NCBI GenBank assembly: GCA_014379045.1
Contig: JACMMK010000208.1
Span: forward strand, 1 to 24,334
Source: Burkholderiales bacterium
Lineage (GTDB): Bacteria; Pseudomonadota; Gammaproteobacteria; Burkholderiales; CAIKXV01
Length of the DNA: 24,334 nt
Direction: 5' to 3'
Shown here: positions 8,107 through 14,950 of the stretch, piece by piece
How the letters are laid out: every line of letters starts with the position of its first letter
Numbering within the stretch: position 1 is the stretch's first letter
Made by a program: the position numbers and the translations under genes
Notes under the pieces: generated by a model
Told to the model about the DNA's origin: nothing
The model's database searches: none
The model's input: the letters and a program-made list of their open reading frames with translations, nothing else

Positions 8107-9354
8107 ATGACCATGGCACTCGATCTCGTGATCCGGAACGCCCGGCTCGCGACCGCCGCAGCGGATGCTCCGCCGGTGGACATCGGCGTACGCGACGGCG
8201 TCATCGTCGCGCTGGCTCCCGCGCTCGCGGCCAGCGGGCCGGAACACGATGCGCGCGGCAAAATGGTGTCCTCCGGATTGATCGAGAGCCACTTCCACCT
8301 CGACAAGGCGATGATCGTCGATCGGGTGCCGGTGCAGCCCGACCGCATGGTGCGCGACCACATGGAGCGCACCGCATCGATCAAGCACACCTTCACCGCC
8401 GAGGATATCTACACGCGCGCGCAAGCCACACTCGAGCAGTGTCTGCTGCACGGGGTCACCCACATGCGCACGCAGATCGAGGTCGATCCCAATGTCGGCC
8501 TGCTCGGGTTCGAGGCGATCGAACAGCTGCGGAAAGACTACGCCTGGGCGATCGACCTCCAGTCGTGCGTGTTTCTGCAGGAGGGGTGGACCGACGTGCC
8601 CGGGGCCGACGAGAATCTGGTCGCTTGCCTCGATCGCGGTGCGACGGTGGTCGGCGGCGGCATCCGCTACGACAGAGACGGGCCGGCGCAGATCCGTCGT
8701 GTGTTCGATTTGGCGCAGCAGTACGACATCGATGTCGACTTCCATCTCGATGGCGGCTACGAGATCGACGACATGGATTATCCGCAGGTGTGCGAGATCA
8801 CCGATCGCATCGGCTGGCAGGGCCGGGTCGCGTTCGGGCACGGCTCGAAGCTGTCGTGCCTGCCGGTGCGCGAGCAGGCCGCGATCGGACGACGGCTTGC
8901 GGCGTCCGGCGTATCGCTCGCGGTGCTGCCCGCGACCGACCTGTACAACGGCGGACGGCACATGGAGCACAGCGTGCTGCGTGGCGTGACCGATGCGAAC
9001 ACGCTGATCGAGAACGGCGCGAACTGCACGATATCGACCAACAACGTGCTGAACCCGTTCACGCCGTATGGAGACTGCTCGCTGACGCGCATCGTCAACC
9101 TCTACGCGCACACCGTGCAACGCTATGGACAGCATGATCTGCGCGTATGTTTCGAGATGATCACCGGGCGCGCGGCGGAGGCGCTGCGCATCGACGATTA
9201 CGGGCTCGAAGTAGGCAAGGCTGCGGATCTGGTTGTGTGGAACGCAGCGACGCCGGGCGACATCATCGCGAAGTGCGCGTTGCCGCTGGCGGGATTCAAG
9301 CGTGGGCGGCGCCTGTTTACCCGCGCTCTGCCTGAACTCGAGCGCGCCGCATGA
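8107..9354 (+). CDS. Amidohydrolase-superfamily protein, cytosine deaminase-like, with altered active-site residues
   Basis: 415 aa, ATG with AGGGG at 8095-8099. It aligns along its length with bacterial cytosine deaminase (CodA). The metal-site histidines are at the expected places: H62 and H64 (ESHFHLDKA), H213 (DFHLDGG) and H245 (GHGSKLS). However, the CodA metal ligand Asp313 and its neighbour Asp314 are replaced by Asn312-Asn313 (STNNVLNPFTPYG), and catalytic Glu217 corresponds to Gly216. It is therefore probably not a simple cytosine deaminase; hydrolysis or deamination of another N-heterocycle or amide is possible. The carbamoylase gene begins 25 bp downstream. The C-terminal composite-fold strand (GKAADLVVWNAATP) is intact. 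Confidence 0.85.
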   Translation: MTMALDLVIRNARLATAAADAPPVDIGVRDGVIVALAPALAASGPEHDARGKMVSSGLIESHFHLDKAMIVDRVPVQPDRMVRDHMERTASIKHTFTAEDIYTRAQATLEQCLLHGVTHMRTQIEVDPNVGLLGFEAIEQLRKDYAWAIDLQSCVFLQEGWTDVPGADENLVACLDRGATVVGGGIRYDRDGPAQIRRVFDLAQQYDIDVDFHLDGGYEIDDMDYPQVCEITDRIGWQGRVAFGHGSKLSCLPVREQAAIGRRLAASGVSLAVLPATDLYNGGRHMEHSVLRGVTDANTLIENGANCTISTNNVLNPFTPYGDCSLTRIVNLYAHTVQRYGQHDLRVCFEMITGRAAEALRIDDYGLEVGKAADLVVWNAATPGDIIAKCALPLAGFKRGRRLFTRALPELERAA

Positions 9355-9379
9355 TCAGTCATCGTTCGGCAGTCTGCGT

Positions 9380-10330
9380 ATGACCCGGCGTCTGAAGCTC
9401 GCGGCGGCGCAACTCGGGCCGCTGCATCTGTCCGATACGCGCACGTCTTCGACGCGGCGCCTGCTCGCGCTGCTGCGCGAAGCCCACGGCATGGGGGCCC
9501 GGTTCGTGGTTTTTCCCGAACTCGCGTTCACGACGTTCTTTCCGCGGTACTGGTACGACGATATCGACGAAGTCGACCGGAGGTTCTTCGAGCAGACGAT
9601 GCCGTCCGGCGAGACGCAACCGTTGTTCGACGAAGCGAAGCGGCTCGGCATCGGCTTCTACATCGGCTATGCGGAACTCGTCGCCGACCAGGGGCGCCTG
9701 CGTCGCTTCAACACCGCGATCCTGGTGGGGCCGGATGGGTCGATCGTCGGCAAGTACCGGAAGATCCATCTTCCCGGCCATGCCGAGCACAAACCGGAGG
9801 CTGCGTTTCAGCACCTGGAAAAGAAGTACTTCGAAGTCGGTGACCTGGGGTTCCGCGTCTGGCGATTCATGGACACGATCACCGGTATGCTGATCTGCAA
9901 CGACCGGAGGTGGCCGGAGGCGTTCCGCGTGCTCGCGCTGCAGGGTGCCGAGATCGTCGCGCTCGGCTTCAATACGCCGAGCGCGAACCTCCATTATCCG
10001 GAGCCGCCCGCGCTGCGTGTGCATCATCATCTGATCATGGCGCAGTCGATGGCCTTTCAGAACGCGACCTGGCTGGTCGAAACCGCGAAGTGCGGTTCCG
10101 AGGACGGCAATCGGATGTTCGGCCATTCGGTGATCGTCGCGCCGACCGGCGAGATCGCCGCCCGGTCAATGAGCGAGGACGACGAGGTGATCTGTTTCAA
10201 CGCCGACATCGACCTCGCCACCGATCTCAAGCGCACGATGTTCGATTTCGCCGCGCATCGAAGGCCCGAGCATTACCGGTTGATCGTCGAGCGCGTCGGC
10301 GCGGAAGTCACGCCTGCGGACGGGCCCTGA
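9380..10330 (+). CDS. N-carbamoyl-D-amino-acid hydrolase (nitrilase superfamily)
   Basis: 316 aa. It is very close in layout to Agrobacterium D-carbamoylase (about 304 aa), with the catalytic triad visible: Glu47 (FPELAFTTFFPR), Lys128 (GKYRKIHLPGH) and Cys173 (ICNDRRWPE). Further shared blocks are LGIGFYIGYAELV, FQHLEKKYFE and GHSVIVAPTGEI. The family hydrolyses N-carbamoyl-D-amino acids to D-amino acid, CO2 and ammonia in the cytosol, normally the last step after hydantoin ring opening. ATG 9380 matches the family N-terminus, although no good ribosome binding site precedes it; translation may be coupled to the amidohydrolase 25 bp upstream. No recognisable D-hydantoinase is adjacent. The upstream amidohydrolase could supply the substrate, which is inference. 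Confidence 0.88.
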   Translation: MTRRLKLAAAQLGPLHLSDTRTSSTRRLLALLREAHGMGARFVVFPELAFTTFFPRYWYDDIDEVDRRFFEQTMPSGETQPLFDEAKRLGIGFYIGYAELVADQGRLRRFNTAILVGPDGSIVGKYRKIHLPGHAEHKPEAAFQHLEKKYFEVGDLGFRVWRFMDTITGMLICNDRRWPEAFRVLALQGAEIVALGFNTPSANLHYPEPPALRVHHHLIMAQSMAFQNATWLVETAKCGSEDGNRMFGHSVIVAPTGEIAARSMSEDDEVICFNADIDLATDLKRTMFDFAAHRRPEHYRLIVERVGAEVTPADGP

Positions 10331-10549
10331 GGCGATGGTCATCGCGCTTCGTCGTCGATGATCGGCCAAGTGCTGATCGACCAGATGTAACAGGGTCTCG
10401 GGCAGTCTTCGGCGTCCCGGCCGGTTCCGCACAACCCCGTCCACTTCGGCGCCAATCGCGCGAGTTGCAGCGTGTGGGCGCCCCGGCGCCGCGTCGAGGG
10501 TTCGCTGACGCAGGCTGCGCCCGCCCTTAACCCGACGCCGTGCGGCGGT

Positions 10550-10578
10550 TTGCCGTGTCGTCCAAAGGCGCTTAGACT
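10550..10578 (+). promoter_or_regulatory. Candidate sigma-70 promoter of the toxin-antitoxin pair
   Basis: TTGCCG (10550-10555) and TAGACT (10573-10578) are separated by 17 nt. Each matches its consensus hexamer at four of six positions. It sits about 34 nt before the antitoxin ATG. This is prediction from spacing only. Confidence 0.35.
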
Positions 10579-10580
10579 GC

Positions 10581-10592
10581 ACAGGATTCTGT
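10581..10592. promoter_or_regulatory. Small palindrome, possible antitoxin operator
   Basis: ACAG-gatt-CTGT lies directly after the candidate -10 box, where a Phd-type antitoxin would typically bind to repress its own operon. The match is short and could occur by chance. Confidence 0.2.
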
Positions 10593-10611
10593 AATTGTCT
10601 AGGAGCCTGTC

Positions 10612-10962
10612 ATGAGCATTTCTGCCAGCGACGTGGTGCCGTTCACCCAGGCGCGCGCCAACCTGTCCGAGCTGGCCGACCAGGTGAAAGCCGGCGCCGA
10701 GAAGATCATCACCAAGAACGGCGAGAGCTACGTGGCCCTCATCGACGCCGACCGGCTCGACTACTACCACCGCCTGGAGCGTGAGCGCATCCACCTGCTG
10801 TTGATCGACGACGCTAGGCGAGGTCTGGAGGACATCGCTGCCGGGCGGACCCACGACGCCGATGAGGCGATCGCCGTGCTCCAGAAGCGGCGTGCCCGGC
10901 CCGGCGACGTCGCCGGCAAGGGCAGCGTGAATGCCGCCCCGGCCGCAAGGAAGCGTGGCTGA
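10612..10962 (+). CDS. Phd/YefM-family antitoxin
   Basis: 116 aa, ATG preceded by AGGAG at 10601-10605. The N-terminal ~65 residues follow the Phd/YefM pattern (VVPFTQARANLSELADQVKAG, then KIITKNGESYVALIDADRLD), which forms the DNA-binding dimer. The C-terminal ~50 residues are helical and then Ala/Arg-rich, the part expected to wrap the toxin. Its stop overlaps the start region of the toxin gene, the usual antitoxin-first arrangement. Autoregulation is likely, given the promoter-proximal palindrome. It is a little longer than most members (about 80-90 aa). Confidence 0.88.
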   Translation: MSISASDVVPFTQARANLSELADQVKAGAEKIITKNGESYVALIDADRLDYYHRLERERIHLLLIDDARRGLEDIAAGRTHDADEAIAVLQKRRARPGDVAGKGSVNAAPAARKRG

Positions 10963-11356
10963 CCCGTTGTTCCGGGTCGAGCTGACCGCCAGCTTCCAGG
11001 ATAGGCTAGAGGCGATCGAGGCCTTTCTGGGCGAGGCCGACGCGGCCTTCGCATTCGACAGATTGCTGGCCGAGCTGCGCGCCACGGTCATCCCCAACCT
11101 GCATCGCTTCCCACGCATGGGCCGGCGTTACCTCGACCAGCCTCCGCAGTCGACCGAGGCGCTTGCTCGACTGGCAGCGCTGCCTTCCGGCGCGTCCGAC
11201 GCACTGCGGGAGTACCTGCACGGCGACTACCTGATCCTGTACACCGCGGACACGACGGGCAAGGTCGTGTACCTGCTGTCCGTGCGGCACCACCGCGAGC
11301 TTTCCTTCCAGTTCGCCGGGCTCTGGTACGGCGCGTCGGGTGCGCGCGAGCGCTGA
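10931..11356 (+). CDS. RelE/ParE-superfamily toxin
   Basis: 141 aa if started at ATG 10931 (AAGGG about 8 nt upstream), or 133 aa from GTG 10955. The GTG gives the more usual short overlap with the antitoxin but has a poorly spaced ribosome binding site. The core looks like a ParE/RelE fold: FRVELTASFQDRLEAIEAFL, LRATVIPNLHRFPRMGRRYLD, YLHGDYLILYTAD, and the last strand VVYLLSVRHHRELSFQF. Such toxins poison either translation (RelE) or gyrase (ParE); the sequence does not let me decide which. Function depends on the partner antitoxin directly upstream. Confidence 0.82.
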   Translation: MPPRPQGSVADPLFRVELTASFQDRLEAIEAFLGEADAAFAFDRLLAELRATVIPNLHRFPRMGRRYLDQPPQSTEALARLAALPSGASDALREYLHGDYLILYTADTTGKVVYLLSVRHHRELSFQFAGLWYGASGARER

Positions 11357-11452
11357 TCCTCTATGACCATGTCCAACGTAGCGGCGTGTAGACCGCTGCA
11401 GAGCGACAATGGCGGCGAACCGTTCCCTATCGAACGACTTTCGGAAATGCCG

Positions 11453-12439
11453 ATGTCCATCCTCTCGCACCCGGCAGTGTTTGCCCGACTCCTTTGCGCC
11501 CCAGCGCTCGCTCTGCTTGCACTGGCTGCGCATGCCGCCCAGCCCTTTCCCTCGAAGCCGGTGCGTTTCGTCGTGCCGTTCGCGGCGGGGGGCGCCGCCG
11601 ACGTGATGGCGCGCACGATCGGCGCGCACTTCAGCCAGGCCTGGGGTCAGACGACGATCGTCGACAACCGCACCGGGGCCGGCGGCCTGATCGCCGCAGA
11701 GTTGACCGCGCGTGCCGGCGCCGACGGCTACACCTTGATGCTGGCCGAGCCGGCGCTGGCCAGCCTGCCGTCGCTGTACGAGAAGCTGTCGATCGATGTG
11801 CTGCGCGACTTCACCCCGCTCGGCGGCATCGCCACGGCACCCCAGGTGCTGACGGTCCACCCGTCGGTGCCTGCGAAGACGGCGCAGGAGCTGATCGCCT
11901 TCGCGCGCAGCAATCCGGGCAAGTTCAACTTCGGCTCGCCTGGGCGGGGGTCGACCGGCGACTTGACCGGCGAGCTGTTCCGGGCCATGGGCAAGTTCGA
12001 GTTCACCGTCGTGCCGTACAAGGGCGCAGTCCCCGCACTGGCCGCGCTTGCGAGCGGCGAGGTGACTTTCTCGGGCAGTAGCATGCTCGCTGCGATGCCG
12101 CTGGTGAAGTCGGGCAGGCTGCGCGCGATCGGTACCACCGGCCCGAACCGGCACAGCCTCACGCCGGAGATCCCGACCCTGGCCGAACAGGGCCTGCCCG
12201 GCTACCGTATCCTGCAGTGGTGGGGATTGGTGTCGCCCCGTGGTACGCCGCGAGAGGTGGTGATGAAGATCAACGCCGAGATCGGTCGCGCGCTCGCGAC
12301 CCCTGAGCTGAAGGAGCGGTTGGCCACGCTCTACGCCGAACCCTGGTCGAGTACCCCGGAGGTGTTCGGAGCCTTCATCAAGAGCGAGATAGACACGCTA
12401 GGGAAGATCATTCGCGCAGCCGGGATCAAGGCGGAGTGA
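11453..12439 (+). CDS. Bug/TctC-family periplasmic solute-binding protein, linked to the nitrile hydratase-like genes
   Basis: 328 aa from ATG 11453 (GGAA 6 nt upstream); ATG 11447 is an equally possible start. The signal peptide core LLCAPALALLALAAHA is followed by a likely cut before AQPFPSKPVRFVV. Family blocks: PFAAGGAADVMART, VDNRTGAGGLIAAEL, DGYTLMLAEPA, VHPSVPAKT, FTVVPYKGAVPAL and the C-terminal FIKSEIDTLGKIIRAAG. Its stop overlaps a GTG start of the beta-N gene (GTGA at 12436-12439), so it is probably co-translated with the three enzyme subunits. It may bring in their substrate or a related acid. There are no TctA/B partners in the window. Confidence 0.9.
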   Translation: MSILSHPAVFARLLCAPALALLALAAHAAQPFPSKPVRFVVPFAAGGAADVMARTIGAHFSQAWGQTTIVDNRTGAGGLIAAELTARAGADGYTLMLAEPALASLPSLYEKLSIDVLRDFTPLGGIATAPQVLTVHPSVPAKTAQELIAFARSNPGKFNFGSPGRGSTGDLTGELFRAMGKFEFTVVPYKGAVPALAALASGEVTFSGSSMLAAMPLVKSGRLRAIGTTGPNRHSLTPEIPTLAEQGLPGYRILQWWGLVSPRGTPREVVMKINAEIGRALATPELKERLATLYAEPWSSTPEVFGAFIKSEIDTLGKIIRAAGIKAE

Positions 12440-12804
12440 TCGCGGAGCGACCGCAAAACGACGACATGGGTGACAGCGTGAGCGAAGACGGCCATGCCGT
12501 GCACGACCTCGGCGGCGATCCGGCCGGGCCGATCGACCGCGACGCGCACTCGCGTACGCTGTTCGACCAGCGGGTGGATGCGATGCTCCGGCTGCTCGCG
12601 CATCCGCGTACGGGGCACTTCACCGTCGATGCGATGCGCCGGTCGATCGAGTCGCTGTCGCCGGCCGAGTATCACGGCCTGACCTACTATGAACGCTGGC
12701 TGCGCGCGGTGCGGCAACTGGCGGTCGAGCGCGGGCTGGTGAGCGAGGCGCAGTTGCAGGATCGGATCGCGCAGCTGCAACAGCCCCAGAGAACCGGTTC
12801 ATGA
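12436..12804 (+). CDS. Nitrile hydratase beta subunit N-terminal domain / thiocyanate hydrolase beta-like
   Basis: 122 aa from GTG 12436, which overlaps the Bug stop; ATG 12466 would give 112 aa. It matches the first half of nitrile hydratase beta: HDLGGDPAGPIDRD corresponds to the family's early GG...GPI motif. MRRSIESLSPAEYHGLTYYERW corresponds to the block carrying the conserved beta arginine (Arg52 in Rhodococcus numbering) that contacts the metal-site cysteines. The protein stops where the SH3-like half should begin, and that half is encoded by the next gene. This split is the arrangement known from three-subunit thiocyanate hydrolase and toyocamycin nitrile hydratase. Nitrile hydratase activators resemble beta-N domains too, but the GG...GPI start favours a structural subunit. 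Confidence 0.8.
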   Translation: MIAERPQNDDMGDSVSEDGHAVHDLGGDPAGPIDRDAHSRTLFDQRVDAMLRLLAHPRTGHFTVDAMRRSIESLSPAEYHGLTYYERWLRAVRQLAVERGLVSEAQLQDRIAQLQQPQRTGS

Positions 12805-13100
12805 ATCCGGCATCGATGCCTGTCGGTGCGCGCGTGCGCGTGCGTGCGGCCTGGCCGCAGGGTCACTGCCGCACGCCGCACTACCTGCGTGGCAAACAGG
12901 GCGTGGTCGTGCGTCGGCTCGGCGACTACCCGAACCCCGAACAACTCGCCTATCACCGCCCGGGCCTGCCATTGCTCGCGCTCTACCAGGTCGAGTTCGA
13001 TTCTGCTGAAGTGTGGGGCGAGCGCCTGCGCGAGCCGCCGTACCGGATCACCGCCGATCTGTTCGAGCACTGGCTCGAACCTCTGGCAGGGGAGCATTGA
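12801..13100 (+). CDS. Nitrile hydratase beta subunit C-terminal SH3-like domain / thiocyanate hydrolase alpha-like
   Basis: 99 aa. The start overlaps the preceding stop (ATGA at 12801-12804), so translation is coupled. It carries the hallmark of the nitrile hydratase beta C-terminal half, GHCRTPHYLRGKQGVVV, including the second conserved arginine near the metal centre. Further family features follow: LYQVEFDSAEVWGE and the closing LFEHWLEPL. It must work with the beta-N and alpha partners encoded on either side. Its separation into its own gene, in the order beta-N, beta-C, alpha, is as I recall for scnB-scnA-scnC of Thiobacillus thioparus. It is shorter than the corresponding thiocyanate hydrolase subunit. 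Confidence 0.82.
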   Translation: MNPASMPVGARVRVRAAWPQGHCRTPHYLRGKQGVVVRRLGDYPNPEQLAYHRPGLPLLALYQVEFDSAEVWGERLREPPYRITADLFEHWLEPLAGEH

Positions 13101-13813
13101 TGAGCGCCGGTGACGACCACGACCACGACGAGGATCACGATCACGATCACGACCACGACCACGACCACGACCACGACGGCGGGGATCGCGGGTCGCCGCA
13201 TGGGCATCCGCATGCGCCGGTCGACGATCTCGATGGGTACCGGCCCGAGTCGCTGCTCCTCGAGCGCGCGCTCCGCGAACTACTCATCGAACAGGGCGTA
13301 TTCAGCGCCGCGGAACTGCAGCGCCAGATCGATGCCACCGAGTCGCGCACCCCGGCACTGGGCGCACGCATCGTCGCGCGCGCCTGGATCGATGAGGCGT
13401 TCCGGCGCGACCTGCTCGCTGCAGCGAAGCCGACGCTCGGCGCATCGTTCGCGCTCGACCTGGTCGATACCCCCGAATTTACTGTGCTGGAGAACACGGC
13501 ACAGGTCCATCACGTGGTCTGCTGCACGCTGTGCTCATGTTATCCGCGCAGTATCCTGGGCGTGCCGCCGGCCTGGTACAAGAGCCGCGAGTACCGCGCG
13601 CGCGTCGTGATCGAGCCGCGTGCGGTGTTGAAGGAGTTCGGTACCGAGCTGCCGCCGGCATGCGGGATACGGGTGGTCGATTCGACCGCCGACATGCGCT
13701 ATCTGGTGATACCACTGCGTCCGCCCGGCACCGACGGGTGGGACGAGTCGAGGCTCGCCGCGCTGGTGACCCGCGACAGCATGATCGGCGTGGCACAGGC
13801 GCTGAGGGCCTGA
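13100..13813 (+). CDS. Nitrile hydratase alpha subunit / thiocyanate hydrolase gamma-like, with a His-Asp repeat N-terminus
   Basis: 237 aa. AGGGGAG at 13088-13094 and a one-base overlap with the preceding stop fix the ATG at 13100. Residues 5-26 are an almost pure His-Asp repeat, followed by more histidines to residue 38 (12 His in all). The catalytic domain has the cobalt-type metal motif CTLCSC (Cys142, Cys145, Cys147) followed by YPRSILGVPPAWYKSREYRARVV and VLKEFGTELP. Thr rather than Ser in the motif indicates the low-spin Co(III) rather than Fe type. Cys141 is an extra cysteine directly before the motif. The enzyme would hydrate nitriles to amides, or hydrolyse thiocyanate, in the cytosol. 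Substrate specificity cannot be read from sequence. No activator gene follows. Confidence 0.88.
   Translation: MSAGDDHDHDEDHDHDHDHDHDHDHDGGDRGSPHGHPHAPVDDLDGYRPESLLLERALRELLIEQGVFSAAELQRQIDATESRTPALGARIVARAWIDEAFRRDLLAAAKPTLGASFALDLVDTPEFTVLENTAQVHHVVCCTLCSCYPRSILGVPPAWYKSREYRARVVIEPRAVLKEFGTELPPACGIRVVDSTADMRYLVIPLRPPGTDGWDESRLAALVTRDSMIGVAQALRA
13118..13177 (+). repeat. Hexanucleotide (CAY GAY) repeat encoding the His-Asp tail
   Basis: Ten in-frame codon pairs alternate His and Asp (the second pair is followed by an Asp-for-Glu variation: H-D-E-D). Both CAC/CAT and GAC/GAT codons are used. Such tracts can change length by slippage in steps of two residues without breaking the frame. Confidence 0.85.
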
Positions 13814-13951
13814 CAAGTCTGGTCGTGTAAACCGCCGTGCGCGATATACGACTGGCATACGGGAGCCAGCCGCGCCCCCGTGCTTGCCGTTACGCACCGG
13901 TCCCGGCTGCTGCCAGGCTGACTGCAGCAGCCATCTTGTGCGAAGCGTCGA

Positions 13952-14165
13952 TCATTCCGACGCCACGCCTGGGGTTATCGCCATCTTCCGGTAGCGCTCG
14001 CTCGCGCGCGGCAACAGACCGCGCAGCGGCGCGCCCGTCGGTGACCCGGGCTGTGCACCTGATCCTCGACAACTTCGTCATCTCCGCGCCGGCCACGATC
14101 TTGTTGACCGCGGCCTTGATGAAACTCGATCGCTCAGCCGCGAGGCCCGCAGGCGCGAACAAGCG
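13952..14165 (-). pseudogene. Decayed C-terminal fragment of a Bug/TctC-type binding protein
   Basis: The 489 bp between the alpha subunit gene and the RES-Xre pair holds no intact gene. On the minus strand one frame reads LFAPAG (from about 14162) followed by FIKAAVNKIVAGAEMTKLSRI. This looks like the usual Bug segment 'FAPAGTP...NAAVNKIV...EM'. After a frame change, a second segment reads ASERYRKMAITPGVASE and stops at 13952, resembling the Bug C-terminus ('...W.KVIK.AG...'). Two separate matches in the right order and orientation make a remnant plausible; the sequence upstream of 14165 is too decayed to follow. This is by eye, without alignment scores. Confidence 0.45.
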
Positions 14166-14302
14166 CCGGCGGAGCTGGTAACTGCACGGCCTGCGAGATC
14201 GCTGGCAGCCCCGGCCGCGAAGAGGGGTCGAGATTGGTGACAGCTGAAATCTTGTCCACGACTCGCCATCTGGTGGTACGATTCTACCCAATTGGAGGCG
14301 CC

Positions 14303-14950
14303 ATGAATGCTTTCGACTGTCCGGGCAGCGTCCATCCCCCGCGAAAGCGAAGCCGTGCATCGAACAAGCCTGCTAAATCCGCGATGCCTGCGGTGGTCGG
14401 CGGCAAGTTGAGCGTTCCCCGCTCGCTCAACGAGCCGTCGGTTCGCAGGTATTCCGCTACGACGTTCTGGGATCTCAACAAGCGTGATCTGGAACGAGAC
14501 CCGAAGGAATCCTTACGGACGCTTCTTCACCGGGTTAAAGAAGGTCCCCCGATTCTTTTGTACGATGCGGTCGAGCGGGGCGTACCGACAGACATAGTGC
14601 TGCTGTATGCGGCGGCTTTCGGCAACACAGCGGCGTCGGTGATGAGTCTGATCGGCGTGCCCGAGACCACTTTCCGGCGCAAGGAAGAAGCAAAGGAGTC
14701 CCTCCCGGAAGTGGCGGGTCATCGAATGATGGGGTTCCTGCGCATCTTTGCGACGCTGCAACGGCTGATCGAGGACGGTGGGAATGAGATGTCGGCCGAC
14801 TTCGATCTCGAAGCTTGGGTCAGCCAGTGGTTGGGTGATCCGCTTCCGGAGCTCGGAGGCAGATCGCCTGCCGACATGTTGCGCAATCCGGAGGGTCAAC
14901 GCGCGGTGGAGGAGTTGCTCGAACGAATGCGTGGTGGCTTGCCCGGATGA
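14303..14950 (+). CDS. Xre/MbcA/ParS-type antitoxin of a RES-Xre module (DUF2384)
   Basis: 215 aa. GGAGG at 14294-14298 lies 4 nt before ATG 14303 and decides against the in-frame GTG at 14234. The C-terminal ~60 residues (FDLEAWVSQWLGDPLPELGG, then RSPADMLRNPEGQRAVEELL) are the DUF2384 toxin-binding domain. The middle (GVPTDIVLLYAAAFGN, then VMSLIGVPETTFRRKE) fits the Xre-like helix-turn-helix used for autoregulation. The first ~60 residues are basic and poorly conserved, making it longer than most members (about 130-160 aa). The stop overlaps the toxin start (ATGA). Local GC appears lower than in the flanking catabolic genes, consistent with acquired DNA. Confidence 0.88.
   Translation: MNAFDCPGSVHPPRKRSRASNKPAKSAMPAVVGGKLSVPRSLNEPSVRRYSATTFWDLNKRDLERDPKESLRTLLHRVKEGPPILLYDAVERGVPTDIVLLYAAAFGNTAASVMSLIGVPETTFRRKEEAKESLPEVAGHRMMGFLRIFATLQRLIEDGGNEMSADFDLEAWVSQWLGDPLPELGGRSPADMLRNPEGQRAVEELLERMRGGLPG

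Larger units (their letters stand above)
10331..10611. other. Intergenic stretch without a recognised gene, carrying the toxin-antitoxin promoter region
   Basis: 281 bp between the carbamoylase stop and the antitoxin start. Open frames on both strands exist but show no family I recognise and run antisense into neighbouring genes. The last ~65 bp hold a plausible promoter and a small palindrome. I saw no clear terminator hairpin with a T run. Confidence 0.5.

Noticed and set aside
7783..9135. 450-aa open frame on the minus strand, antisense to the amidohydrolase
   Set aside because: Composition is Arg/His/Asp-rich with no family pattern; it is a typical high-GC shadow of a well-supported gene.
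10339..11118. 259-aa minus-strand open frame covering the antitoxin and the intergenic stretch
   Set aside because: Mostly antisense to the antitoxin. Its tail in the intergenic part (CGTGRDAEDCPRP...) looked briefly like a Cys-containing fragment, but I could not match it to any family.
13118..13177. CRISPR-like or regulatory tandem repeat
   Set aside because: The repeat is in frame and coding (His-Asp codons) inside the alpha subunit gene, with no spacers.
13837..14181. 114-aa plus-strand open frame between the alpha subunit and RES-Xre genes
   Set aside because: No ribosome binding site or family pattern; the Bug-like signal lies on the opposite strand.
14252..14282. TTGTCC and TACGAT as a promoter for RES-Xre
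   Set aside because: The spacer is 19 nt and both hexamers are weak; not enough to call.
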